A program made the position numbers and the translations under genes. Shown piece after piece: positions 1-8,187 of a stretch of DNA of 40,867 bases (position 1 is its first letter; each line of letters begins with the position of its first letter). The stretch comes from Rhodocyclaceae bacterium (GTDB lineage Bacteria > Pseudomonadota > Gammaproteobacteria > Burkholderiales > Rhodocyclaceae). The notes beneath the pieces are model-generated. The model was not told the DNA's origin. It ran no database searches and worked only from the letters and a program-made list of their open reading frames with translations. Location of the stretch: positions 1 to 40,867 of the forward strand of contig JAIEOJ010000172.1 of assembly GCA_019750575.1 (NCBI GenBank). The letters run 5' to 3'.

Positions 1-32
1 CGCTGGGCGCAGTGCGGGCAGGTGATTTGCAT
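1..32 (-). CDS. N-terminus of a zinc-ribbon protein, possibly thioredoxin TrxC (partial)
   Basis: Ten codons of a leftward gene are visible before the window edge, reading MQITCPHCAQ. A CPHC knuckle right after the start is typical of the zinc ribbon at the N-terminus of thioredoxin 2 (TrxC), and also of other small zinc-ribbon proteins. The putative ATG is 62 bases beyond the stop of the exporter gene on the same strand, so it could be the next gene in that operon. Only the start is present, and no strong ribosome binding site is seen, so the identification is tentative. Confidence 0.3.
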   Translation of the reverse strand, partial: MQITCPHCAQ

Positions 33-94
33 GACGGGCTCGATGACGTGATGCTGCGCAGATGGGGATGTTTTGCCAGCCTGCAAGAGGCGGA

Positions 95-889
95 TCAGGC
101 CAGTGCGCGGAAGGCGAGCCCGCCGGCCACGGCCAGGCAGACCACGCCGAAGGCGGTTTTCAGTCCCTGTGCCGCGTAGCGTGCGGCCAGCATGGTGCCG
201 AGCAGCATGCCGAGCACGGTGCCGCCGGCGAAGGGCAGGCCGATGGCGTGATTGAAGTGGCCGTTGACCACGCTGCCGGCAAAGCCGGCGAGCGAGATCA
301 GCGCAATCACTGCCAGCGAGGTGGCAACCACGGATTGCATGGCGAGATTGCTGTAGCGCTGCAGCGCCGGCACGATGACGAAACCGCCGCCAACCCCGAG
401 CAGGCCCGACAACACGCCGGCAATCACGCCCATGCCCGACAGGCTGAGGGCGCAGCGGCTGTTCCAGATGAAGCGGCCATTGCTGGCGCTGCGCATGCAG
501 GGCAGGTCGGCCGGGGCCGCACTTGCTGCCGGCGTGCGGCGGCCTTCGCGCAGGCTTTTCAGCCCCACGCCGAGCAGCACCAGCGCGAACACCAGACTGA
601 GCAGGCGCGTGTCCGTGCGCTGCGCGAGCCAGCTGCCGAAAGGCGCGCAGAGTGCGCCAGTCACGGCCATCAGTGCCGCCGCCTTGTAGCGCACGTGACC
701 ACTACTGAGTCGGCCGAGGGCGCCGGTCGCCGCCCCGATGCCGACGGCGAGCAGGCCGATGGGGCCGGCTGCGGCAACCGTCAGGTGCAGGCCGAAGACC
801 AGCGCCGGCACCGCCAGAATACCGCCGCCGGCGCCGGTGAGTCCCATCACCAGGCCGACCATGGCGCCCAGCACCAGGCTCAGGATCAT
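95..889 (-). CDS. TauE/SafE family sulfite/sulfonate exporter
   Basis: The 264-residue product is a polytopic inner-membrane protein of the TauE/SafE (former DUF81) family. It has the glycine-rich repeat near residue 20 (GLTGAGGG) and its second-half counterpart (GLLGVGGG), which mark the two inverted halves. Members export sulfite, sulfoacetate or related anions. The start at 889 begins MILSLVLGAM, immediately before the first membrane segment; an upstream in-frame ATG would overlap the neighbouring small gene. It follows the DUF2892 gene by 8 bases and is third in the operon. I infer that it expels the sulfite formed from persulfide by the first enzyme. The substrate itself is not shown by sequence. 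Confidence 0.88.
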   Translation of the reverse strand: MILSLVLGAMVGLVMGLTGAGGGILAVPALVFGLHLTVAAAGPIGLLAVGIGAATGALGRLSSGHVRYKAAALMAVTGALCAPFGSWLAQRTDTRLLSLVFALVLLGVGLKSLREGRRTPAASAAPADLPCMRSASNGRFIWNSRCALSLSGMGVIAGVLSGLLGVGGGFVIVPALQRYSNLAMQSVVATSLAVIALISLAGFAGSVVNGHFNHAIGLPFAGGTVLGMLLGTMLAARYAAQGLKTAFGVVCLAVAGGLAFRALA

Positions 890-897
890 GGCTGCGT

Positions 898-1089
898 CTA
901 TTTCTTCAGCGGACAGCTGCTGAAGCCGAACAGCGGATAGAGCGGGCAGAAGCCGAGCGCGCCGGTGGCCAGCGGCACGAGGCCGATCCAGCCCCATGGG
1001 CCGACCGTGCCGGTGACGGCGAGTGCGACCAGTACCAGACCGATGGTGATGCGCAGGATGCGGTCGATGCCGCCGACGTTTGCTTTCAT
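898..1089 (-). CDS. DUF2892 (YgaP-like) small membrane protein
   Basis: The product is 63 residues with two hydrophobic segments (about 9-28 and 30-50) and the family's N-terminal MKANVGGIDRILR and C-terminal CPLYPLFGFSSC patterns. DUF2892 proteins are often found as the membrane part of YgaP-type rhodaneses or beside persulfide dioxygenases and TauE exporters, as in BigR-type operons. The two C-terminal cysteines (48 and 59) could carry sulfane sulfur or stabilise the tail; this is speculation. The start has a GGAGAACACC ribosome binding site. It lies between the metallo-beta-lactamase gene and the exporter, all on the minus strand and close together. Confidence 0.85.
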   Translation of the reverse strand: MKANVGGIDRILRITIGLVLVALAVTGTVGPWGWIGLVPLATGALGFCPLYPLFGFSSCPLKK

Positions 1090-1118
1090 GGTGTTCTCCT
1101 TGAGTGGTGCTGCGGTGA

Positions 1119-1994
1119 TCAGACGGCGTTGAGCGGAATCTTCAGATAGCGGATGCCGTTGTCCTCGGGCGGCGGCAACTGGCCGGCGCGCATGTTGACC
1201 TGCACCGAGGGCAGGAGCAACACCGGCATCTCTAGCGTGGCATCGCGTGCGGTGCGCATGGCCACGAACTCTTCTTCGCTGATGCCGTCGCGTACATGCA
1301 CGTTCATCTGGCGCTGTTCGGCCACGCTGGTGACAAAGCGCGTGGCGCGACCGCCGGGCTGATAGTCGTGGCAGAGATAGATGCTGGTATGCGGCGGCAG
1401 GCTCAGCACCTTGTTGATGGAGCGGAACAGGGTGCGTGCATCGCCGCCGGGAAAGTCGCAGCGCGCGGTGCCGTAGTCCGGCATGAACAGGGTGTCGCCA
1501 ACGAAGGCCGCCACATCCTCGCCGTCGCGCAGCACATAGGTGAGACAGGCGGGCGTGTGGCCGGGCGTGTGCATGACCTCGGCTTCCAGCGTGCCGATGC
1601 GAAAGGTTTCGCCATCCCTGAACAGGTGGTCGAACTGGCTGCCGTCATGGGCAAAATCGCTGCCGGCATTGAAGAGCTTGCCGAACACATTCTGCACGCG
1701 GCGGATGTGCTCGCCGATGGCGATCCTGCCGCCCAGCTTCTGCTTGAGATAGGGCGCCGCCGACAGGTGATCGGCGTGGGCGTGGGTTTCGAGTATCCAC
1801 TCGACGCTTGCGCCGAGTTCGCCGACACGCGCGATCAACTGGTCGGCACTGGTGGTCGAGGTGCGACCGGCCTTGGGGTCATAGTCGAGCACGCTGTCGA
1901 TCAGCGCGCAGTGCCGGCTCTCGCTGTCCATGACGATGTAGCTGACGGTGGCGGTGGTCGGGTCGAAAAAACCTTCGACCTGCAGTTTGCTCAT
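1119..1994 (-). CDS. Metallo-beta-lactamase persulfide dioxygenase-like hydrolase (PDO/BLH type)
   Basis: The 291-residue protein has the metallo-beta-lactamase fold with HAHADH at residues 71-76, a second histidine in HTPGH (146), aspartate in VGDTLF (167) and histidine in LCHDY (209). The insert [14 protein letters not shown] resembles the ETHE1/BLH persulfide dioxygenases, which oxidise glutathione persulfide to sulfite with a mononuclear iron. It lacks the N-terminal DUF442 phosphatase domain of full BLH proteins. The start at 1994 has AAGGA eight bases upstream and lies 36 bases from the sigma54 promoter core. The operon context (DUF2892 protein, sulfite exporter, divergent FisR) strongly supports a sulfane-sulfur oxidation role. 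A different thiol-ester hydrolase is the main alternative. Confidence 0.82.
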   Translation of the reverse strand: MSKLQVEGFFDPTTATVSYIVMDSESRHCALIDSVLDYDPKAGRTSTTSADQLIARVGELGASVEWILETHAHADHLSAAPYLKQKLGGRIAIGEHIRRVQNVFGKLFNAGSDFAHDGSQFDHLFRDGETFRIGTLEAEVMHTPGHTPACLTYVLRDGEDVAAFVGDTLFMPDYGTARCDFPGGDARTLFRSINKVLSLPPHTSIYLCHDYQPGGRATRFVTSVAEQRQMNVHVRDGISEEEFVAMRTARDATLEMPVLLLPSVQVNMRAGQLPPPEDNGIRYLKIPLNAV

Positions 1995-2029
1995 GGTGCG
2001 GTCCTTCGCAAGGGTGATACCTGCCTGTA

Positions 2030-2044
2030 TCAAGACTTGTGCCA
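2030..2044 (-). promoter_or_regulatory. Sigma54 (-24/-12) promoter of the persulfide/sulfite operon
   Basis: Read on the minus strand this is TGGCACAAGTCTTGA. It matches the sigma54 consensus TGGCAC-N5-TTGC at every defined base except the last. It is 36 bases upstream of the metallo-beta-lactamase start, leaving room for a short leader. The divergent gene encodes a sigma54-dependent activator. Confidence 0.78.
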
Positions 2045-2114
2045 GCTTGTGCGGGCCAGGGCGCGCGGAAAAAATCCATGCAATCCAGTGGCTTGTGTTT
2101 TGTGCCGCGCTGCC

Positions 2115-2174
2115 TTGGCAGGTTGCTGCCAGGTGACAGGCCCAACTTGGCAGTGGCATACTGCCAATTGGCAG
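2115..2174. promoter_or_regulatory. TTGGCAG inverted-repeat cluster, probable FisR enhancer sites
   Basis: Half-sites are TTGGCAG at 2115-2121, CTGCCAG at 2126-2132, TTGGCAG at 2147-2153, CTGCCAA at 2161-2167 and TTGGCAG at 2168-2174. The pair 2147-2167 is a perfect 7+7 inverted repeat and 2161-2174 is a perfect 14-base palindrome. They sit 70-130 bases upstream of the -24 element, the usual distance for an enhancer-binding protein, and just upstream of the fisR start, so autoregulation is also likely. Confidence 0.7.
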
Positions 2175-2204
2175 TGTTTGTTGCCCAACCCTCAGGGAGT
2201 TCAT

Positions 2205-3536
2205 ATGGCCCAGTCCACCCCCGCCGTTCTCAGTGCCTTCGAGATCCAGGCCCTGATTTCCTATCTGGATCAGGAGCCTGCACCGATGATGGTGATGAAC
2301 ACCGCGTATGAAATCCTTGCCGCCAACACCGCCTATCAACGCCAGTTCGGCACGGTCGGGCGCAGCTATGTCGGCCACAAGTGCTATGCCGTGTCGCATG
2401 GCTACACGGTGCCCTGCGATCAGGCCGGCGAGCACTGTCCCTTGCAGCGCGCGCTCGCCAGCAAGGGGCCGGACCGCGTCCTGCACGTCCACCATACGCC
2501 GCGCGGCCCGGAGCATGTCGATATCGAGCTGCGCCCCATCATCGACGCCGAACACCGCGTGGTCGGCTTTGTCGAGCGCCTGCTGACGATCCGCCATGCC
2601 TCGGCCCAGCCCAGCCGCGAGGGCCTGGTCGGGCAGGCGCCGGCCTTTAACCGGGCGCTGGCCGAGTTGCAGCGCGTGGCGCCGTCCAGCCTGCCGGTGC
2701 TGCTGCTGGGCGAGTCTGGCACCGGCAAGGAGTTGTTTGCGCGCGCCGTGCACGAGGCCAGTCCGCGCGCACGCGGCCCCTTCGTCGTCGTCGATTGTTC
2801 CGGCCTCACTGAAACCCTGTTCGAGAGCGAACTGTTCGGCTACGAGAAGGGCGCCTTCACCGGGGCGGTCGCACGCAAGGCGGGTCTGGTCGAAACCGCC
2901 AAGGGCGGCACGCTCTTCCTCGACGAGATCGGCGATGTGCCGCTGGCCATGCAGGTCAAGCTGCTGCGCCTGATCGAGTCCGGCACCTACCGCCGCGTTG
3001 GCAGCGTGGAAACGCAGAATGCGGATTTCCGTCTGGTCGCGGCGACGCACAAGCCCTTGCAGAAGATGGTGGATGAAGGCAGTTTCCGTCAGGACCTCTA
3101 CTACCGCATCAGCGCCTTTCCCATCCATCTGCCGGCGCTGCGCGAGCGCAGCGAGGACATTCCGCTGCTGGTCGAATCGCTGCTGCGGCGTGCCGGCGGC
3201 AGCCAGGAATTGCATGCCGCGCGGGAAACGCTGGCCTTGCTCGGCCGCCATCGCTGGCCCGGTAATATCCGCGAGTTGCGTAATGTGCTGGAACGGGCGC
3301 GGCTGTTCGCCGACGACGGCGTGATCCGCCCGGAACACCTGCCGCCGGGCTTCGCCCTGGTGTCGGTCTCAGGCGCGCATGCTGCCGTGACGGGCAGCAT
3401 GCGGCCGCACGGCGACGAGGCCGCCTTCATTGCCTACGTGCAGCAGTTCAGCGGCACGCGCAGGGAACTGGCGCAGGCGCTGGGGCTCAGCGAGCGTACG
3501 CTCTACCGGCGTCTCAAGGCCGCGGGTCTGGCCTGA
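2205..3536 (+). CDS. fisR: FisR-type sigma54-dependent sulfane-sulfur-responsive activator
   Basis: This 443-residue regulator has an N-terminal PAS-like sensing domain (about 10-130), a sigma54-interacting AAA+ domain with Walker A GESGTGKE (169-176) and GAFTGA (216-221), and a C-terminal Fis-type helix-turn-helix (about 415-443). The sensing domain has cysteines at 60, 71 and 78. Their 11- and 7-residue spacing equals that of the three polysulfide-sensing cysteines described for Cupriavidus FisR (C53, C64, C71, from memory). I therefore call it FisR. The start at 2205 has GGGAG five bases upstream. It is divergent from the persulfide dioxygenase operon and probably activates it through the shared intergenic enhancer repeats when sulfane sulfur accumulates. 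Confidence 0.85.
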   Translation: MAQSTPAVLSAFEIQALISYLDQEPAPMMVMNTAYEILAANTAYQRQFGTVGRSYVGHKCYAVSHGYTVPCDQAGEHCPLQRALASKGPDRVLHVHHTPRGPEHVDIELRPIIDAEHRVVGFVERLLTIRHASAQPSREGLVGQAPAFNRALAELQRVAPSSLPVLLLGESGTGKELFARAVHEASPRARGPFVVVDCSGLTETLFESELFGYEKGAFTGAVARKAGLVETAKGGTLFLDEIGDVPLAMQVKLLRLIESGTYRRVGSVETQNADFRLVAATHKPLQKMVDEGSFRQDLYYRISAFPIHLPALRERSEDIPLLVESLLRRAGGSQELHAARETLALLGRHRWPGNIRELRNVLERARLFADDGVIRPEHLPPGFALVSVSGAHAAVTGSMRPHGDEAAFIAYVQQFSGTRRELAQALGLSERTLYRRLKAAGLA

Positions 3537-3554
3537 GACTGCGGCGGCTGCGGG

Positions 3555-3821
3555 CTAGAGGCTGGGCTTGCCGGCGAGCTGGCCGAGATCCTGCCAGGCC
3601 TTGTTGCAGCGGGCGTCGCCCCGGGTGCAGCCATCGACGAACACATCACCGACCACGCCGACGATATCGAGATCCTCAGGCGCGATCTTCTCGACCGCGA
3701 AAGTGACTTTGGCCTGGACCGGCTCGGCCGGCGCATGGTCGCGCGCATGCAGTACTGCGCCGTAGGCCAGGGTGGCAAGGAAAAAGCTTGAAACGCCGAA
3801 ACGTACAAACGTCCTGTTCAC
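3555..3821 (-). CDS. Small exported protein of unknown function
   Basis: The 88-residue product starts at a GTG preceded by GGGGAGAAC on the minus strand. It has a clear signal peptide (NRTFVRFGVSSFFLATLAYG then LHA). The mature part of about 60 residues has two cysteines (CTRGDARC), which could form a disulfide, and ends in an acidic/amphipathic segment. I do not recognise the family. It converges with fisR, from which it is separated by 18 bases, and faces away from the first sulfate-binding gene. There is no visible link to sulfur metabolism other than position. Confidence 0.6.
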   Translation of the reverse strand: MNRTFVRFGVSSFFLATLAYGAVLHARDHAPAEPVQAKVTFAVEKIAPEDLDIVGVVGDVFVDGCTRGDARCNKAWQDLGQLAGKPSL

Positions 3822-3937
3822 GATGTTCTCCCCTATAAGTGCTGCTGCATTTCCAGACTAATGGGGCTGTGTTACCGCTTCAAGACAAATGTTTTTCCAT
3901 GCCAATACGCTGTTCTTATTTGCGCGCGAAAGTACCC

Positions 3938-4042
3938 CTTATTCACCCATGGCATATGCATATGTGGTCAGCACGAATAAGTATCTGAAAAATCAGTCGT
4001 TCTGCTTATAAAGTCCGCTCTCTACACTCCGCTCACCTTATT
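3938..4042 (+). promoter_or_regulatory. Promoter region of the first sulfate-binding gene, likely CysB-controlled
   Basis: The region holds an inverted repeat CTTATTC (3938-3944) and GAATAAG (3975-3981), then CTTATAAAGTCCG (4004-4016) and a likely -10 TACACT (4023-4028), followed by CCTTATTCA. The segment 4004-4042 is clearly similar to that in front of the second sulfate-binding gene. No good -35 is present, as expected for a CysB-activated promoter. CysB sites are weakly conserved, so the protein that binds is inferred. Confidence 0.5.
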
Positions 4043-4061
4043 CAAGAACGGAGTGCTTCAA

Positions 4062-5078
4062 ATGGTTCGCAAACTTGCTTTCTCCCTGCTCGCCGCAGGT
4101 ACTTTCGGCATTGCCGGCACTGCGACGGCGGCTGACTACACCCTGCTCAACGTTTCCTACGATCCGACGCGCGAGCTCTACCAGGACGTCAACACCCGCT
4201 TCATCAAGCAGTGGGAAGCCAAGAACCCGGGCGACAAGCTGACCATCCGCCAGTCGCACGGCGGCTCGGGCAAGCAGGCGCGTTCGGTCATCGACGGCCT
4301 CGAAGCCGATGTCGTGACGCTGGCGCTGGGCTACGACATCGACGCCATTGCCGAGCGCGGCCTGCTCAGCAAGGACTACCAGAAGAAGCTGCCGAACAAT
4401 GCCTCGCCCTATGTCTCGACCATCGTCTTCCTGGTGCGCAAGGGCAATCCGAAGAACATCAAGGACTGGAACGATCTGATCAAGCCGGGCGTTGCGGTCA
4501 TCACCCCCAACCCCAAGACCTCGGGCGGTGCGCGCTGGAACTACCTGGCGGCCTGGGGCTATGTGCTGAAGAACGGCGGCAATGAGGCGCAGGCCAAGGA
4601 GTTCATCGGCAAGCTGTTCAAGAACGTGCCTATCCTGGATACCGGCGCGCGTGGTTCCACCACCACCTTCGTCGAGCGCGGTCAGGGCGATGTGCTGCTG
4701 GCCTGGGAAAACGAGGCCTACCTGGCGGTCAAGGAACTCGGTCCGGAGAAGTTCGAGATCGTGACGCCGTCCATCTCCATCCTCGCCGAACCGCCCGTCG
4801 CCGTGGTGGACAAGGTGGTCGACAAGCGCGGCACGCGCAAGATCGCCCAGGCCTACCTGGAATACCTGTACACCCCGGAAGGCCAGGAGCTCGCGTTCAA
4901 GCACTACTACCGTCCGGCCCTGACCGAGAAGGACCCCTTCCTGGCCACGCGCAACAAGAACACCTTCACCAAGGTCAAGCTGTTCAGCATCGATGAAGTC
5001 TTCGGTGGCTGGAGCAAAGTCCAGAAGGCCCACTTTGGTGACGGCGGCATATTCGACCAGATCTACGAAAAGAAGTAA
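4062..5078 (+). CDS. sbp: Periplasmic sulfate-binding protein of the sulfate ABC importer (copy 1)
   Basis: The 338-residue product has a signal peptide ending near residue 25 (GTATAAD). The mature sequence is typical of Sbp/Cys[47 protein letters not shown] and [27 protein letters not shown]. The family binds sulfate (and often thiosulfate) by neutral hydrogen bonds for delivery to CysTWA. The ATG at 4062 has GGAG eight bases upstream; a GTG three codons earlier overlaps that site and is unlikely. A strong terminator follows, and a second gene of the same family lies 154 bases downstream, so the two are separately transcribed. Confidence 0.93.
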   Translation: MVRKLAFSLLAAGTFGIAGTATAADYTLLNVSYDPTRELYQDVNTRFIKQWEAKNPGDKLTIRQSHGGSGKQARSVIDGLEADVVTLALGYDIDAIAERGLLSKDYQKKLPNNASPYVSTIVFLVRKGNPKNIKDWNDLIKPGVAVITPNPKTSGGARWNYLAAWGYVLKNGGNEAQAKEFIGKLFKNVPILDTGARGSTTTFVERGQGDVLLAWENEAYLAVKELGPEKFEIVTPSISILAEPPVAVVDKVVDKRGTRKIAQAYLEYLYTPEGQELAFKHYYRPALTEKDPFLATRNKNTFTKVKLFSIDEVFGGWSKVQKAHFGDGGIFDQIYEKK

Positions 5079-5093
5079 GTTACTGCTAACTTC

Positions 5094-5133
5094 AAAAAGG
5101 CCGGCCGGGGCGGCGCTCCAGTCGGCCTTTTTT
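5094..5133 (+). terminator. Rho-independent terminator after the first sulfate-binding gene
   Basis: AAAAAGGCCG (5094-5103) and CGGCCTTTTTT (5123-5133) form a GC-rich stem around a 19-base loop with a T run. It begins 15 bases after the stop codon. Confidence 0.85.
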
Positions 5134-5170
5134 AATTTTTCTTCTAAGCAAATATCAATTAAGTCTTTTT

Positions 5171-5212
5171 TCTTTATAAGAAGACTCCGTATACTCCGGC
5201 TTTCCTTATACA
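5171..5212 (+). promoter_or_regulatory. Promoter of the second sulfate-binding gene
   Basis: CTTTATAAG (5172-5180), ACTCCG, a -10 TATACT (5190-5195) and CCTTATACA repeat in order the elements found before the first sulfate-binding gene (CTTATAAAG, GTCCG, TACACT, CCTTATTCA). The parallel suggests a common activator, most simply CysB, encoded at the end of this cluster. Confidence 0.5.
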
Positions 5213-5232
5213 GAAACCGAAAGGACCGCTTC

Positions 5233-6237
5233 GTGAAATTCTCGCCCCTCAAGACCCTGCTGGCGCTTTCCATCGCTGCCGCAACGGCCCTGCCGGCCCA
5301 TGCCGACACCACCATCCTCAATGTGTCCTACGATGTCGCGCGCGAACTGTACAAGGACTACAACCCCGTCTTCGCCAAGCACTGGAAGGCCAAGACCGGC
5401 GAGACCATCAATGTGAACCAGTCGCACGGCGGTTCCAGCAAGCAGGCCCTGTCCGTGGCCGCCGGCCTGGAAGCCGATGTGGTGACCATGAACCAGGCCA
5501 CCGACGTGGATCTGCTGGCTGAAAAGGGCCTGGTCGCCAAGGACTGGACCAAGAAGTTCCCGAACGGCGCCGCGCCTTTCACCACGGTGCAGGTCTTCCT
5601 CGTGCGCAAGGGCAACCCCAAGAACATCAAGGACTGGGATGACCTGGTCAAGCCGGGCGTGCAGGTCGTGATCCCGAACCCCAAGCTGACCGGCAACGGC
5701 CGCTACAGCTACCTGGCCGGCTGGGGCGCCGTCATCAAGAAGGGCGGTACCGAAGCGCAAGCCAAGGAATACGTGGGCAAGCTGTTCAAGAACGTGCCCG
5801 TGCTCGACAGCGGCGGTCGTGCTGCCAGCGTGACCTTCACCCAGCGCAATATCGGCGACGTGCTCGTCACCTTCGAGAACGAAGTCAAGTTGCTAACGCT
5901 GGAGCACGGCTCGGACAAGTTCGACGTGGTCTATCCGAGCATCACCATCCTCGCCGAGCCGCCCATCGCCGTGGTCGAGAAGGTTGTGGACAAGCGCGGT
6001 ACGCGCAAGGTTGCCACCGAATACCTGAACTACCTGTATTCGGAAGAGGGCCAGTCCATCGGTGCCAAGAACTACTTCCGCGTGCGTAACGAGACCATCG
6101 CCAAGCGCTACGCCATCATGTATCCGAAGATCCCGACCTTCACCCTGAACGAAGTGTTCGGCGACTGGCAGAAGGCCCAGAAGACCCACTTCTCCGACGG
6201 CGGCATCTTCGATCAGATCTACACCACTGGCAAGTAA
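5233..6237 (+). CDS. sbp: Periplasmic sulfate-binding protein of the sulfate ABC importer (copy 2)
   Basis: The 334-residue protein is a second Sbp/CysP, close to copy 1 along its whole length ([48 protein letters not shown]). A signal peptide ends at PAHAD, about residue 23. The GTG start at 5233 has AAGGA seven bases upstream; the in-frame open region further upstream runs back into copy 1 and its terminator and is not coding. It is the binding protein nearest to cysTWA, from which it is separated by a repeat-bearing 154-base gap. Having two binding proteins may give different affinities or separate sulfate from thiosulfate. Confidence 0.92.
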   Translation: MKFSPLKTLLALSIAAATALPAHADTTILNVSYDVARELYKDYNPVFAKHWKAKTGETINVNQSHGGSSKQALSVAAGLEADVVTMNQATDVDLLAEKGLVAKDWTKKFPNGAAPFTTVQVFLVRKGNPKNIKDWDDLVKPGVQVVIPNPKLTGNGRYSYLAGWGAVIKKGGTEAQAKEYVGKLFKNVPVLDSGGRAASVTFTQRNIGDVLVTFENEVKLLTLEHGSDKFDVVYPSITILAEPPIAVVEKVVDKRGTRKVATEYLNYLYSEEGQSIGAKNYFRVRNETIAKRYAIMYPKIPTFTLNEVFGDWQKAQKTHFSDGGIFDQIYTTGK

Positions 6238-6255
6238 GTCTATTTAAGCACCCCC

Positions 6256-6376
6256 CTTCGACAAGCTCAGGGCGAACGGAACTGGTTTCCGAACGGCCTC
6301 CGAATAAGAAACCGTTCGGGCTGAGCTTGTCGAAGCCGCACCAGCCTCTTGTCTTCGACAGGCTCGGTTTGAACGG
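6256..6376. repeat. Three copies of a 24-base inverted repeat (REP-like)
   Basis: Copies occupy 6256-6279 (forward), 6312-6335 (reverse) and 6353-6376 (forward, diverged). Their ends are CTTCGACA and GAACGG. Copies 1 and 2 can form a long hairpin in the transcript. The sequence resembles a small intergenic repeat seen dispersed in many proteobacterial genomes. It sits between the sulfate-binding gene and cysT and may lower or protect read-through mRNA. Confidence 0.75.
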
Positions 6377-6391
6377 ACATCTGAACACACA

Positions 6392-7228
6392 ATGAGCACC
6401 ACCACCTTCCGCAAGCACAATGTGCTGCCGGGCTTCAACATCTCGCTGGGATACACCTTGCTGTATCTCTGCCTGATCGTGCTGATCCCGCTGTCGGCTG
6501 CCTTCTTCAAGACCTATGAGATGGGCTGGCAAGGCTTCTGGGCGACCGTCACTGCACCGCGCGTGATTGCGTCGTACAAGCTGTCCTTCGGTACCTCGCT
6601 GCTGGCCGCCACGATCAATGCCTTTTCCGGCCTGCTCATCGCCTGGGTGCTGGTGCGCTACGATTTCTGGGGCCGTCGCTTCATTGATGCGCTCGTCGAT
6701 CTGCCCTTCGCCCTGCCCACTGCCGTGGCCGGCATTGCACTGACCGCCATCTACGCCGGCAACGGCTGGATCGGCCAGTTCTTCGAACCCTACGGCATCA
6801 AGATCGCTTTCACGCCGCTGGGCATTCTGGTGGCGCTGACCTTCATCGGCCTGCCCTTCGTCGTGCGCACCGTGCAGCCCGTGCTCGAGGATCTCGAGAC
6901 CGAGCTTGAAGAGGCCGCTGCCAGCCTCGGCGCCGATCGCCTGCAGACTTTCCTGCGCGTGATCCTGCCCGCCATCGGCCCGGCCCTGATTACCGGTTTC
7001 GCGCTGGCCTTTGCGCGCGCCGTGGGCGAATACGGCTCGGTCATCTTCATCGCCGGCAACGTGCCCATGGTGTCCGAAATCACGCCGCTGCTCATCATCA
7101 CCAAGCTCGAACAGTATGACTACGCTGGTGCCACCGCCATCGCCGTGTCCATGCTGGTCGTTTCCTTCGTCCTGCTGCTCATCATCAACCTGCTGCAGGG
7201 CTGGACCAAGAAGCGCAGGGAGGCATGA
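6392..7228 (+). CDS. cysT: Sulfate ABC transporter permease CysT (CysU)
   Basis: The 278-residue inner-membrane protein has about six membrane segments and the ABC permease EAA loop at about residues 170-192 ([21 protein letters not shown]), which docks on CysA. The motifs [15 protein letters not shown] and [17 protein letters not shown] are diagnostic of CysT. It is first of four tightly linked genes (cysT-cysW-cysA-cysB), and its stop overlaps the cysW start by four bases (ATGA), implying translational coupling. No strong ribosome binding site is visible before the ATG. Confidence 0.95.
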   Translation: MSTTTFRKHNVLPGFNISLGYTLLYLCLIVLIPLSAAFFKTYEMGWQGFWATVTAPRVIASYKLSFGTSLLAATINAFSGLLIAWVLVRYDFWGRRFIDALVDLPFALPTAVAGIALTAIYAGNGWIGQFFEPYGIKIAFTPLGILVALTFIGLPFVVRTVQPVLEDLETELEEAAASLGADRLQTFLRVILPAIGPALITGFALAFARAVGEYGSVIFIAGNVPMVSEITPLLIITKLEQYDYAGATAIAVSMLVVSFVLLLIINLLQGWTKKRREA

Positions 7229-8151
7229 TGGCCGGGTCTACAACAATGGCAACGACTTCCACACTTTCGCTGCATCAGGCGCCGGGCGCCAAGGGCGGTT
7301 CCTCCGCCACCACCGAACCGGCATTCGTGTGCTGGCTGCTGATCGGCAGCGCGCTGGCTTTCCTCACGCTGTTCCTGTTCGTGCCGCTGGTCGCCGTCTT
7401 CGTCGAGGCGCTGCGCAAGGGCTTCGGCCCCTTCTTCGCCGCGCTGGTCGAGCCGGATGCCGTCTCCGCCATCAAGCTGACCCTGATCACCGCGGCCATC
7501 GCGGTGCCGCTGAATCTCGTCTTCGGCGTCTCGGCGGCCTGGGCCATCGCCAAGTTCCAGTTCCGCGGCAAGCAGTTCCTGATCACGCTGATCGATCTGC
7601 CCTTCTCGGTGTCCCCGGTCATCGCCGGCCTCATCTATGTGCTGATCTTCGGCGCCAATGGCTGGTTCGGCACGTATCTGCAGGATAACGACATCAAGAT
7701 CATCTTTGCCGTGCCCGGCATCGTGCTCGCCACCATCTTCGTCACTTTCCCCTTCGTCGCGCGCGAACTGATTCCGCTGATGGAAGCACAAGGCAGCGAA
7801 GAGGAAGAAGCCGCCCGCGTGCTTGGTGCCAACGGCTTCCAGATCTTCTGGAAGGTGACCTTGCCCAACATCAAGTGGGGCCTGATCTACGGCGTGATCC
7901 TGTGTAATGCCCGCGCCATGGGCGAGTTCGGCGCCGTCTCGGTGGTGTCCGGCCACATCCGCGGCCTCACCAACACGCTGCCGCTGCATGTCGAGATCCT
8001 CTACAACGAATACAACTTCTCCGCCGCCTTCGCCACGGCCTCGCTGCTTGCATTGCTGGCACTCGTGACGCTGGGCCTGAAGAGCATCGTCGAATGGCGC
8101 AGCGCCAAGCTGATCGACGCCGACGCACCCACGGAAAACATTCAGAAATAA
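7225..8151 (+). CDS. cysW: Sulfate ABC transporter permease CysW
   Basis: The 308-residue partner permease of CysT has about six membrane segments and an EAA loop ([21 protein letters not shown]). The CysW signatures are [20 protein letters not shown] and [21 protein letters not shown]. About 30 polar residues precede the first membrane segment, and the methionine at residue 8 is an alternative start. The start overlaps the cysT stop as ATGA, and cysA follows after 36 bases. It forms the second half of the membrane channel for sulfate or thiosulfate. Confidence 0.95.
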   Translation: MMAGSTTMATTSTLSLHQAPGAKGGSSATTEPAFVCWLLIGSALAFLTLFLFVPLVAVFVEALRKGFGPFFAALVEPDAVSAIKLTLITAAIAVPLNLVFGVSAAWAIAKFQFRGKQFLITLIDLPFSVSPVIAGLIYVLIFGANGWFGTYLQDNDIKIIFAVPGIVLATIFVTFPFVARELIPLMEAQGSEEEEAARVLGANGFQIFWKVTLPNIKWGLIYGVILCNARAMGEFGAVSVVSGHIRGLTNTLPLHVEILYNEYNFSAAFATASLLALLALVTLGLKSIVEWRSAKLIDADAPTENIQK

Positions 8152-8187
8152 GTTGCGGGCCCACGGCCCCGAACAGGAAGAGTCATC

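Noticed and set aside
62-940. Long open frame on the plus strand opposite the TauE/SafE exporter
   Set aside because: Composition is Gln/His/Ala/Gly-rich as expected for the antisense of a GC-rich gene; no domain, no ribosome binding site.
1995-3338. Upstream extension of the metallo-beta-lactamase frame to 739 residues
   Set aside because: It runs antisense through the intergenic promoter and fisR; the family begins at [10 protein letters not shown] (1994), where a ribosome binding site and sigma54 promoter fit.
4038-5321. 427-residue minus-strand frame over the first sulfate-binding gene
   Set aside because: Antisense shadow; the plus strand has a well-conserved Sbp with signal peptide.
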